Shown: positions 1-6,072, counted from the stretch's first letter. The stretch is 11,233 nt of DNA from Bryobacteraceae bacterium (GCA_014379815.1 JACMLA010000450.1:1-11233); one strand, 5' to 3'. A program made the numbers and translations. The notes: generated from the sequence alone by a model not told the origin.

Positions 1-665
1 AAGCGGCGCTCCGCGTCCAGCAGTGTCTCGATTCTGTCCGCCATCTGGTCAAAAGTGCGCGCGAGTTGTCCCAATTCGTCCTGGCGTGTCGAGCGAACCC
101 GTGAACCAAAGTCGCCTCGCCCAAAGCACTCGACAGCAATCTGCAGCTTCCGTACAGGGCTCGTAAGATAACGGGCAAACGCGTAGCTCAGGACGGTCAG
201 GACCAGCAGGACAGCGAGGTGTACTTCCGGTTGCAGGAACCACCGCACAACACCGCGACCCTGCAGCGTCAGAAAGTAAAAGTATTGCCCATCCCGGCTC
301 GGACGCCCGATCACGGTTCCTCCGCGTTTGCCGGCAAAAGTGCCTCTCCGTCTCCTTCGCGCAGCGTCCCGCAAGTCCGTCCGAATCTGTCCGCTTACCA
401 GATCGCGCCCCTCAGCATCTGTCAGGACGCCCTCGCTGTCGGTCAGTCTCCGAAAACGCTCCAGTGTCTTCCGCAGAGCGTCCGGTCCGCCAGTCTCATA
501 GGCATTCCGTGCCTCTGCCAATTGCAGCGAGAAGATCGTCCCAAGGGGAGCTCTCTGCTGGTCACTCCCGTCGAAATCGATCGCCGTCGCTATCACCATA
601 GCCACAAACGTCAATAAGACGGTCGCAATAAACCAGAGCAAAGTGCGGGCAAACAGCGTGTTCAT
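1..665 (-). CDS. CpxA-like HAMP-domain sensor histidine kinase, N-terminal part (cut by window start)
   Basis: Inner-membrane sensor kinase, presumed partner of the adjacent response regulator. Only 221 codons from the ATG at 665-663 are inside the window; the dimerisation and ATPase domains lie beyond position 1. Visible parts: a membrane helix at about residues 6-28 (LLWFIATVLLTFVAMVIA), a periplasmic sensor region of about 115 residues, a second helix at about 148-167, and a HAMP linker from about 166 with the usual proline (P170) and a DELGQLARTFDQM segment (196 onward). The frame reads open through to base 1, so no stop is seen. The start lies 7 bp past the stop of the regulator gene, so the two are almost certainly one operon, regulator first as in cpxRA. 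An odd feature is a run of five arginines (about residues 116-120) in the sensor region. The kinase class is inferred from layout and neighbour, since no H-box is visible. Confidence 0.88.
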   Translation of the reverse strand, partial: MNTLFARTLLWFIATVLLTFVAMVIATAIDFDGSDQQRAPLGTIFSLQLAEARNAYETGGPDALRKTLERFRRLTDSEGVLTDAEGRDLVSGQIRTDLRDAARRRRRGTFAGKRGGTVIGRPSRDGQYFYFLTLQGRGVVRWFLQPEVHLAVLLVLTVLSYAFARYLTSPVRKLQIAVECFGRGDFGSRVRSTRQDELGQLARTFDQMADRIETLLDAERR

Positions 666-672
666 GGCCCAC

Positions 673-1365
673 TTATTCCGAGTTGGCCGAGCGCACGAAT
701 TGGTAGCCCACGCTGCGCACAGTTTTGATCAGCTCCCGTTCTTCGCAGAGCAGCTTTTTTCTCAGATGACTAATGTGCATGTCCATCGCCCGGTCAAACG
801 GCGTAGCTTTCCGGTTGTACAGCGATTCCATAATCTGGTCTCGCGAGAGCACCCGACCAGCTGCACGCATCAGCAGTTCGAGAATGTCAAACTCCACCGT
901 GGTCAGCTCCACCCGGCGTCCGTCGCAAACCACTTCCCGGGTACCTGGATCCAGCACAACTCCGTTGACCTCAATCCGCCCGTCCTCATGCCGTGGAGCT
1001 ACCCGGCGCAACACCGCCCGAATTCTTGCAATCAATTCCCTTGGGTTGAATGGCTTCGGCATGTAGTCGTCCGCGCCAAGCTCGAGGCCTACAATCCGGT
1101 CCACATCCTCCCCCCGCGCAGTCAGCATGATTACCGGCAGCCGCGTATTCTGGCGCAGCCTCCGCAACACCTCAAAGCCATCCAGCCCTGGCAACATCAC
1201 GTCCAGCACGACCAGGTCGTACCCGCCCTGCTGCGCCTGGTCCAGACCTTTCCTGCCATCGTGGGCAAACTCAGTCTCAAAGCCTTCCCTTTGCAGCAGC
1301 TCGCGCAGCAAGCCGGCAAGCTCGGTATCATCATCGATCACAAGGATCTTCACCGGCACTCCCAT
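673..1365 (-). CDS. cpxR: CpxR-like OmpR/PhoB-family response regulator
   Basis: Cytoplasmic two-component transcription factor of 230 residues, the normal family length. The receiver domain (about 5-119) has the acidic pocket D11/D12, phospho-acceptor D55 (in VVLDVMLPG), switch residue T82 and conserved K104 (in YMPKPF). A winged-helix DNA-binding domain follows (about 130-227) and ends in the typical VRSVGYQF wing. The recognition-helix stretch TPFDRAMDMHISHLRKKL matches E. coli CpxR as I remember it at 15 of 18 positions, which supports the CpxR subgroup over PhoB or OmpR. The gene precedes the sensor kinase with a 7-bp gap and diverges from a Spy/CpxP-type gene. No good Shine-Dalgarno precedes the ATG. 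Instead a perfect tandem GTAAA box overlaps the start codon, suggesting autoregulation. The symbol is by similarity; true orthology to the proteobacterial gene is unproven. Confidence 0.93.
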   Translation of the reverse strand: MGVPVKILVIDDDTELAGLLRELLQREGFETEFAHDGRKGLDQAQQGGYDLVVLDVMLPGLDGFEVLRRLRQNTRLPVIMLTARGEDVDRIVGLELGADDYMPKPFNPRELIARIRAVLRRVAPRHEDGRIEVNGVVLDPGTREVVCDGRRVELTTVEFDILELLMRAAGRVLSRDQIMESLYNRKATPFDRAMDMHISHLRKKLLCEERELIKTVRSVGYQFVRSANSE

Positions 1366-1379
1366 TTACAATGATTTAC
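1365..1379 (-). promoter_or_regulatory. Putative CpxR-type operator, GTAAA-N5-GTAAA
   Basis: Read on the minus strand the site is GTAAA TCATT GTAAA, an exact match to the E. coli CpxR consensus of two GTAAA half-sites with a 5-bp spacer. It lies in the 78-bp gap between the divergent regulator and Spy/CpxP-like genes, and its last base is the A of the regulator's ATG. A third half-site of the same orientation lies at 1397-1401, 22 bp (about two helical turns) from the nearer half-site. The match is seen directly; binding is inferred from the site, the CpxR-like recognition helix and the gene order. The position would suit activation of the rightward gene and repression of the regulator's own transcription or translation. 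I could not place convincing -35/-10 elements. Confidence 0.6.
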
Positions 1380-1443
1380 AGAGAGAACATACCCGCTTTA
1401 CACTCAGGGCCCAGTATGAACTCAGGAGATTGAAAAAACCAAC

Positions 1444-1887
1444 ATGAAGATTAAGAACGTAGTAGCCACGGTCCTCATCGCCGCTGGTGTGACGGTAGTA
1501 CCAACATTTGCCGGCCCCGGGCGCATGGCGTCTGGCCACGGCCGTCACATGGGTCGGATGAGTGCAGCCCTCAGTTTGACCGATGCGCAGAAAGCCAACG
1601 CGAAGCAGATCTTCGAAGACAGCAAGCGTGAGGCTCAGCCTATTGCCGAGCAGATGAGGCAAGTCCGTGCCGACCTCGAAGTTGCTGTCAAAGAGAATAA
1701 CGCCTCAGCAATCGCCAGCCTCAGCACCCGTCAGGGACAACTGGCCGGTCAGTTAAGCGAGATCCGGTCCAGAGGTATGGCCAGCTTCTATGCGCAGCTT
1801 ACGCCCGAACAGAAAGCAAAAGCAGCAGATCTGAAGCAAGGGCGCGAGAACCGTTTCGAGAAGCGGCGCGGGGATCGCCAGCAATAA
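1444..1887 (+). CDS. Spy/CpxP-family periplasmic LTXXQ protein
   Basis: Small secreted helical protein of 147 residues, similar in size to CpxP and Spy (about 160). In enterobacteria these are periplasmic chaperones and, for CpxP, a negative regulator of the Cpx sensor. A Sec signal peptide occupies about residues 1-23 (basic MKIK, hydrophobic core, cleavage after TFA). The mature part is rich in charged, helix-forming residues and has the two family signature motifs, LTDAQ (45-49) and LTPEQ (119-123). A His/Gly/Met/Arg-rich stretch follows the signal peptide (about 24-40) and could bind metal, but that is speculation. An AGGAG at 1424-1428 precedes the ATG with a rather long 14-nt spacing. 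It is divergent from the CpxR-like gene, with the putative Cpx box between them, so it is probably a stress-induced target and feedback partner of that system. Confidence 0.88.
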   Translation: MKIKNVVATVLIAAGVTVVPTFAGPGRMASGHGRHMGRMSAALSLTDAQKANAKQIFEDSKREAQPIAEQMRQVRADLEVAVKENNASAIASLSTRQGQLAGQLSEIRSRGMASFYAQLTPEQKAKAADLKQGRENRFEKRRGDRQQ

Positions 1888-1905
1888 CCGTTTCCCATCC
1901 GCGGT

Positions 1906-1931
1906 GGAAGACTATGTTTCCGAGGTCTTCC
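1906..1931 (+). terminator. Possible terminator hairpin after the Spy/CpxP-like gene
   Basis: GGAAGAC (1906-1912) and GTCTTCC (1925-1931) form a perfect 7-bp stem around a 12-nt loop, extendable with mismatches through GCGG/GCTGC. It starts 18 bp after the stop, and a short T-rich stretch (1947-1952) follows at a distance of 15 nt. The distance to the T run makes Rho-independent activity uncertain. Confidence 0.35.
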
Positions 1932-1983
1932 GCTGCGTATTCCAAATTTTCTCACCTTCAGATCTCCTGTTGTACACTGAGTC

Positions 1984-3567
1984 TTGCCTCAAGCAGAAAA
2001 TTCCCGTTCTATTCAATCTCTAATTGTCCTATTGATCGCGGTAGGTTTAGCTTGTATTTTCCTCTACCACGTACGCGATTTCTTTCATAATGACAGTTAT
2101 ATTACTCTGCGTTATGCGCAGCGGATCCTCGCTGGACAAGGAAATACGTGGACTGACGGGGAACGCGTCGAGGGCTATACGAACCCCCTCTGGCTCGGCC
2201 AGCTGGTGCTTTTCGGAGCTACCGGAGTCGATCTTCCTCTACTGAGCCGGATTCTGGGCGTCGCGTATCTTTTCGGTTTTGCTGCCCTTTGGTATCTGTT
2301 TCGTCTCTGGCCGCCAGCGCTCCTGCTTCTAACCACGAATCTGGGTTTTATCGTCTGGTCGATTAGTGGCATGGAGTCCGTTGGATTCTGCTTTCTGATC
2401 TCCACTACCCTGCTTTTGACCTGGCGACTGGTCACCGAGCCGGAATCCAGCGACACGTATCCCCTTAGCGCTCTCGCGGGCTTAGCTGCTGCGCTTGCCA
2501 GCCTCACCAGACCTGAAGGCATGCTGGCTGGCGTGTTTGCCATTGGAATCGTTGCTGCGCTTAATCGGAACGTTCGCCAGGCATTCTGGATCGCTGCGAG
2601 TTTTACCGTACCGGTCGGGCTGTATGAGATCTACCGAATCTTCTATTTTGGCGACCTGCTTTCCAACAGCTCCTATGCAAAAGTGGATGGGATCTCTCCA
2701 GTCGTTCAATTGAAGGGCTTCCTGTACTACTTATCCGCATCGAAATTCATCCTCGTGCCGGCGCTTTCCTGTGGCCTGCTCGCGCTCTGGATCATTCCTG
2801 TACGGTATAGGCTGCTGGGACTTTTCGCCATCCCGACCCTGGTCGCTGTAGCTTTAGGCGGGGGAGATCACATGATTGCGGGGCGTCTGCTATTACCCGT
2901 GATTGCTGTCGCAGCTTGCCTGGCTGGACTCGCGCTACACCAGCGCGTGGATTCTTCAAATTCCCTTTCGCGCGCTCTGCAGGGCCTCGCAATTGTGGCG
3001 GTTTTGTTTCAGAGCTATTACTTCTGGACCCGGCCATACGTGCCTGAGGACGGAGCAGCCGCCGTCGGCAAGCCTATTGGGCGCTTCCTGCAAACGACCG
3101 TTCCGCCCGGAACTCTGATCGCTACCGCCTCTGCGGGGGCTTTTCCGTTCTACGCTCCTTCGCTTCGCTTCATCGATTCCCTCGGGCTCGCCGACAGACA
3201 CATAGCGCATGCCAAAGTGCCTGGAATCTATACCAACTGGCAAAACGTGCCCGGTCACAGGAAAGGTGACGCTGAATACCTGCTAAGCCGTTCTCCTGAC
3301 ATTATTATTCTCGGTCCGTCACAGGGATTTAATGGGAAGAATAGGAAGCAGTGGTTTCTAAGTGACTATCAGCTAATGGGTATGCCGGAGTTCCACAGGG
3401 ATTATTCCAAGTACAATTTCGATGTTCCAGGGCCCCTTGCACCGCCACCCCAGATTAAGGAAGATGCCGGCATCCTGACAGCGTTTCTAAGGAACTCCTC
3501 ACCCTTGACGGAGCTTCGTGCCAAAGTCAGAGACCCAGGTTTGCCGCTCCGCAAAGACAAAGAGTAG
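1984..3567 (+). CDS. AftB/ZomB-like GT-C membrane glycosyltransferase
   Basis: Predicted polytopic inner-membrane enzyme (527 residues) moving a sugar from a polyprenyl-phosphate donor to an envelope glycan on the outer face of the membrane. Family marks: first helix at about 11-29; then the first outer loop with the acidic residue D37 (HNDSYITLRYA, the place of the catalytic Asp in GT-C enzymes) and GERVEGYTNPLW (about 59-70); SGMES (128-132); LTRPEG (174-179); YFGDLLSNSSYAKV (221-234); GGGDHMIAGRLLLP (292-305). This motif set resembles mycobacterial AftB and ZomB relatives; acceptor and sugar are unknown. A long soluble C-terminal part (about 345-527) follows about ten hydrophobic segments. 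The TTG start is the first possible one after an in-frame TGA at 1978-1980, and no Shine-Dalgarno is visible. Its last 35 codons are duplicated at 5965-6072. Confidence 0.8.
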   Translation: MPQAENSRSIQSLIVLLIAVGLACIFLYHVRDFFHNDSYITLRYAQRILAGQGNTWTDGERVEGYTNPLWLGQLVLFGATGVDLPLLSRILGVAYLFGFAALWYLFRLWPPALLLLTTNLGFIVWSISGMESVGFCFLISTTLLLTWRLVTEPESSDTYPLSALAGLAAALASLTRPEGMLAGVFAIGIVAALNRNVRQAFWIAASFTVPVGLYEIYRIFYFGDLLSNSSYAKVDGISPVVQLKGFLYYLSASKFILVPALSCGLLALWIIPVRYRLLGLFAIPTLVAVALGGGDHMIAGRLLLPVIAVAACLAGLALHQRVDSSNSLSRALQGLAIVAVLFQSYYFWTRPYVPEDGAAAVGKPIGRFLQTTVPPGTLIATASAGAFPFYAPSLRFIDSLGLADRHIAHAKVPGIYTNWQNVPGHRKGDAEYLLSRSPDIIILGPSQGFNGKNRKQWFLSDYQLMGMPEFHRDYSKYNFDVPGPLAPPPQIKEDAGILTAFLRNSSPLTELRAKVRDPGLPLRKDKE

Positions 3568-3622
3568 CGCTCAATTCTACTCGTATCTACTAAAATGGAC
3601 GCTTTCTGCAATTCCAGCCGGC
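3460..3622. repeat. Direct repeat, left copy (163 bp)
   Basis: It pairs without gaps with 5965-6127; by hand alignment I count 27 mismatches in 163 positions (about 83% identity). It covers the last 35 codons and stop of the AftB-like gene, then a stretch equivalent on the minus strand to the end of the GT2 gene. Of 17 differences in the shared coding part, 13 fall at third codon positions and 12 are synonymous. The two copies therefore diverged mostly while both were under coding constraint. Confidence 0.88.
3570..3620 (-). pseudogene. Orphan 3' tail of a GT2 gene
   Basis: The minus strand reads RLELQKASILVDTSRIE, against RLELQKASSAGDTGTI-stop at the end of the intact GT2 gene (6075-7724). 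The bases that form the GT2 stop at 6077-6075 read GAG here, so the stop is lost, and nothing upstream (above 3622) resembles GT2. It is a non-functional remnant abutting the AftB-like stop, just as the intact GT2 end abuts the dead AftB-like tail at 6072. It marks the left edge of the inserted segment. Confidence 0.75.
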
Positions 3623-3631
3623 TTCGGCTGG
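3614..3631 (+). terminator. Hairpin after the AftB-like gene, on the repeat boundary
   Basis: CCAGCCG (3614-3620) and CGGCTGG (3625-3631) form a perfect GC-rich 7-bp stem with a 4-nt loop, 46 nt past the stop. No T-tract follows, so Rho-independent termination is uncertain. The right arm lies outside the 163-bp repeat and is absent from the other copy: the hairpin exists only because of the junction. Confidence 0.35.
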
Positions 3632-3639
3632 TGAAATAG

Positions 3640-3792
3640 CCTAAACATCGCCAAGAGAACCTGAACACGATCGCAATTCTCTATCAACCTCCGGGAAGCT
3701 CTCGCCGATACGATTCCGCAGCAATAGTAACCACCTTCAGACCGGAATCTGGACGCGCCCCCGAGTACGATACGATTAAACGAGTGGTTTAG
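3640..3792 (+). pseudogene. Unidentified 50-codon open tail, possible 3' gene remnant
   Basis: An open frame runs from just after a TAG at 3637-3639 to a TAG at 3790-3792 and has no convincing start codon or ribosome site. Its translation contains IAILYQPPGSSRRYDSAA and TTFRPESGRAPEYDTIKRVV, which looks like ordinary protein rather than random sequence. I do not recognise the family. It lies between the left repeat copy and the GMC gene and points the same way as both, so it may be the truncated end of the gene that preceded the GMC gene in its original locus. A chance ORF or a very small gene with a non-standard start are the alternatives. Confidence 0.3.
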
Positions 3793-3826
3793 ATCAACCC
3801 AAAAGAAGGATCTTACTTGCTCAATT

Positions 3827-3831
3827 GGAGG
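3827..3831 (+). promoter_or_regulatory. Ribosome binding site deciding the TTG start of the GMC gene
   Basis: GGAGG at 3827-3831 lies 10 nt before the TTG at 3842-3844. It is the clearest Shine-Dalgarno in the window. The protein begins with the dinucleotide-binding fold directly after this TTG, which supports TTG as the true start. Confidence 0.7.
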
Positions 3832-3841
3832 ATCCAGTCCT

Positions 3842-5287
3842 TTGTCGGAAACTCAGTATTCGACCGTTCTCGTGGGGACAGGCTTTGCGTCCTCTTTTTT
3901 CCTTGCTAAGCATTTGACCCACGCAAAGGCCAGCGACCGAATTCTGGTACTGGAGCGGGGCGCGCGCGACAGCCACAAGTGGCAGGTAGAGCATCGTGCC
4001 GCCTCCAGCACTCCAGTCCACCCAACTTTCCGCAAGGAGGGCGATCCCTCAAAGGACTGGGTATTCACACTTGGCTTTGGCGGTGGTTCCAATTGCTGGT
4101 GGGCATGCACTCCGAGGATGCTCCCGAATGACTTTCGCATGCACAGTTTGTATGGCGTCGGTCGGGATTGGCCTGTCAGCTACGACGAACTGGAGCCCTG
4201 GTACCAGACCGCGGAAGAGATGATGGCTATCGCCGGGCCGAATGACGGTTCGCCGTATCCTCGAAGCAAGCCGTATGTGCAACCGGCCCACAAGCTCTCC
4301 GACCCGGATAAAATTCTAAAACGGGCATATCCTAATCACGTCTTCTCACAACCGACGGCTCGGGCGTCCAAGCCGATGCGCGGTCGTGGAATGTGCTGTG
4401 CGAATGGAGTCTGCACAGTCTGTCCGGCGAACGCGAAGTTCACAATTGATAACGGCCTACGCCACATCTACGCCGATCCCAGAGTGACAGTTCGGCTCGG
4501 CGCTTCTGTTGAGAGTCTGGAATACGCTGGCAATACAGTGAACGGCGTCCGCTTCTCTGAAGCCGGCAACTCCCAGCGGGTCTCGGCAGACCTCGTCGTG
4601 TTGGGAGCAAACGCAATCTTCAATCCTTTGATCATGATGCGTTCCGGGTTAGCGGACCCGTTACTCGGAAAGCGACTTCATGAACAACTCAGTGTATTGG
4701 TGGACGTAGACCTGGACGGAGTGGATAACTTCCAGGGCAGTACGGTGATAACCAGTCTGTCGTATATGTTTTATGACGGCGATCACCGGCGCGAACGCGC
4801 GGCATGCATGATTGAAGGTTGGAATAAGCCTACCTTGATGCGGCCCGAAAACGGCAAGTGGCGTCAGTCTGCCCGATACAAGCTGATTTTCGAGGACTTA
4901 CCAGATGACGGGAACTGTGTGAAACTTGACCCATCCTCGCCTAACCGGCCAATACTCTACTTTAAAGGGCACAGCGACTACGCACACCGATCTATTGACG
5001 TCCTGGAGTCGCAGATCGTCAGCAAGTTTCTACGGGCCCTCCCAGTGGAGCGAATCTACTACAATAAAGCGATTGCCTCTACAGAAGCCCATATAATCGG
5101 GACAACCGTGATGGGCAATAGCGCGAAAGACAGTGTCATCGATCGTGGTCTGGCGCATCACCACCTGCGAAACCTATTGGTTCTTGGAAGCGGGGCATTT
5201 CCCACTTGTTCACCAGCAAATCCATCTTTGACCATTAGCGCATTGTCGCTATGGGCGGCATCGCGCCTCTCCTCATCGACAACATGA
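3842..5287 (+). CDS. GMC-family FAD dehydrogenase with CC(X4)C iron-sulfur motif
   Basis: Flavoprotein (481 residues) expected to oxidise an alcohol or sugar hydroxyl with FAD. The N-terminal FAD fold has VLVGTGFASSFFLAK (G12, G14). GFGGGSNCWWACTPRM and DWPVSYDELEPWYQ are typical GMC segments. Near the C-terminus are the likely catalytic pair H417 (in EAHIIGTTVMG) and N460 (in SPANPSLTISAL). Cysteines C185, C186 and C191 form CC(X4)C, the pattern that holds a 3Fe-4S cluster in bacterial FAD-glucose dehydrogenase and its relatives; C194 follows. This argues for a dehydrogenase passing electrons onward rather than an H2O2-forming oxidase. There is no signal peptide. The next gene, overlapping by ATGA, carries a twin-arginine signal and may carry this subunit out. 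The substrate cannot be read from sequence. No cytochrome subunit is in the window. Confidence 0.88.
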   Translation: MSETQYSTVLVGTGFASSFFLAKHLTHAKASDRILVLERGARDSHKWQVEHRAASSTPVHPTFRKEGDPSKDWVFTLGFGGGSNCWWACTPRMLPNDFRMHSLYGVGRDWPVSYDELEPWYQTAEEMMAIAGPNDGSPYPRSKPYVQPAHKLSDPDKILKRAYPNHVFSQPTARASKPMRGRGMCCANGVCTVCPANAKFTIDNGLRHIYADPRVTVRLGASVESLEYAGNTVNGVRFSEAGNSQRVSADLVVLGANAIFNPLIMMRSGLADPLLGKRLHEQLSVLVDVDLDGVDNFQGSTVITSLSYMFYDGDHRRERAACMIEGWNKPTLMRPENGKWRQSARYKLIFEDLPDDGNCVKLDPSSPNRPILYFKGHSDYAHRSIDVLESQIVSKFLRALPVERIYYNKAIASTEAHIIGTTVMGNSAKDSVIDRGLAHHHLRNLLVLGSGAFPTCSPANPSLTISALSLWAASRLSSSTT

Positions 5288-5718
5288 CTAAAATTACCCG
5301 TCGCGCTTTAGGAGGAGTTCTTGTAGGCGGGCTGGCTGTTGCCGCCGCCTTTTCCGCTGCCGTCTTTCCGCTCTCGCCCGAGCAGCGTCTTCGTCAGCTG
5401 GTGCGCCGCCGGCTAAACTACCTGACAGTTCCGGATCCCGTGCTCGACGCTTTCGTTCAGGACTACGCGGCGGATCCTGGGAATGAGATGCGATACTTTG
5501 GGAGTCGTCGATACATTGCGCAACGCGCTGCTTACAGCGTGCCCGCAGTGTCGGCTCATCTTCCAATGTTCCGATTCGAGCGGCATATCGTATCGCAATT
5601 CCTTCAGTCGACCGACTTCTTCCGCAACGGTGCCGACGTAAGCCGTCCGCTTCTATACGTGGCGTATTGCGATCCGTATAAACAAGGGTGCGCCAACTAT
5701 TTGGCCAAAGTTGGCTGA
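5284..5718 (+). CDS. Small Tat-signal protein, probable small subunit of the GMC dehydrogenase
   Basis: Protein of 144 residues. The ATG at 5284 overlaps the GMC stop (ATGA), indicating translational coupling; an in-frame ATG at 5251 lies inside the GMC gene and is less likely. The N-terminus is a twin-arginine signal: MTKITRRALGG, then a Gly/Ala/Val-rich hydrophobic stretch to about residue 28. The mature part has an Arg-rich helix (SPEQRLRQLVRRRLNYL, 31-47) and a C-terminal segment with two cysteines (C129, C136; YCDPYKQGCANYLAKVG). Bacterial FAD-glucose, fructose and sorbitol dehydrogenases pair a GMC subunit that has no signal with a small Tat-signal subunit that carries it across the membrane. 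Size, signal and coupling fit that role. Sequence similarity to those small subunits is only suspected, so the function is inferred from context. Confidence 0.72.
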   Translation: MTKITRRALGGVLVGGLAVAAAFSAAVFPLSPEQRLRQLVRRRLNYLTVPDPVLDAFVQDYAADPGNEMRYFGSRRYIAQRAAYSVPAVSAHLPMFRFERHIVSQFLQSTDFFRNGADVSRPLLYVAYCDPYKQGCANYLAKVG

Positions 5719-5740
5719 TACGGACGCAAAGATGGTGGCA

Positions 5741-5948
5741 CTCGCGGTCTGAGGGAACGAGCCAGACTTTGCGGCAGACAAAGTATTCAGCAAATGTTGG
5801 TCCGACTTGTCAACCAAATCAGGCGCTCAAACAATATCGGCCAAGTCCACTCCGCATCGTTATACACCCATTCCTCATGGACCGTGTAATCGTCTAAGTA
5901 GCGGACGAAAACCAAGTCGCAGCCGAGTTGCTGTTCCAACCGGCTGCG
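5741..5948 (-). pseudogene. Frameshifted C-terminal remnant of an ArnT/GT39-type glycosyltransferase
   Basis: On the minus strand one frame (5948 to about 5800) reads RSRLEQQLGCDLVFVRYL then DDYTVHEEWVYNDAEWTWPILFERL in pieces. A stop follows at 5789-5787, but from 5797 the next frame reads TFAEYFVCRKVWLVPSDRE down to 5741. Together they match, from memory, the conserved tail of many acidobacterial GT39-like membrane glycosyltransferases (pattern LV-VRY...EWVYN-A-ID-A-VV-AR, then LL-YF-DRKVWL-EPD). The membrane domain is missing, a frameshift separates the two halves, and no start is possible, so it is a dead fragment. It reaches to within about 23 bp of the stop of the small Tat-signal gene and marks the right edge of the insert. 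Confidence 0.62.
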
Positions 5949-5964
5949 AAAATCCCATCTATGC

Positions 5965-6072
5965 GATGACGCCGGCATCGTGACGGCATTTCTGAAGAAC
6001 TCTTCGCCTCTGCCGGAGCTTCGTGCCAAAGTCAGAGATCCAGGTTTGCCACTCCGTAACGACAAGGAGTAG
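5965..6072 (+). pseudogene. Orphan 3' tail of a second AftB-like gene
   Basis: The plus strand reads DDAGIVTAFLKNSSPLPELR followed by AKVRDPGLPLRNDKE and a TAG at 6070-6072. It matches the last 35 residues of the intact AftB-like protein at 30 positions. The preceding bases do not continue the similarity clearly; the match fades by about 5955. With no start, membrane domain or catalytic loop it cannot be functional. Its stop lies 2 bp from the GT2 stop on the other strand, which shows the ancestral convergent arrangement of an AftB-like gene and the GT2 gene. Confidence 0.82.

Noticed and set aside
643..1374. Long plus-strand ORF of 243 codons
   Set aside because: It is antisense to the response regulator, whose translation has all receiver and DNA-binding motifs; the plus-strand product is His/Gln/Pro-rich with no recognisable domain.
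1397..1420. TTTACA and TATGAA as -35/-10 promoter of the Spy/CpxP-like gene
   Set aside because: The spacer is 12 bp, too short for a sigma-70 promoter, and the resulting transcript would begin at the ribosome site.
5251..5283. Upstream ATG for the small Tat protein
   Set aside because: It would add 11 residues before the twin-arginine motif and lie well inside the GMC gene; the ATG in the ATGA overlap at 5284 gives a normal Tat signal.
5747..5767. GTCTG/CAGAC hairpin after the small Tat gene as a terminator
   Set aside because: The stem is only 5 bp with a poor interior and no T-tract, and it lies within the glycosyltransferase remnant.
5787..6065. Minus-strand 92-codon ORF in the gap before GT2
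   Set aside because: Its first half is the reverse of the AftB-like tail. Only the second half carries the glycosyltransferase remnant, so it is a chance fusion, reported instead as separate fragments.
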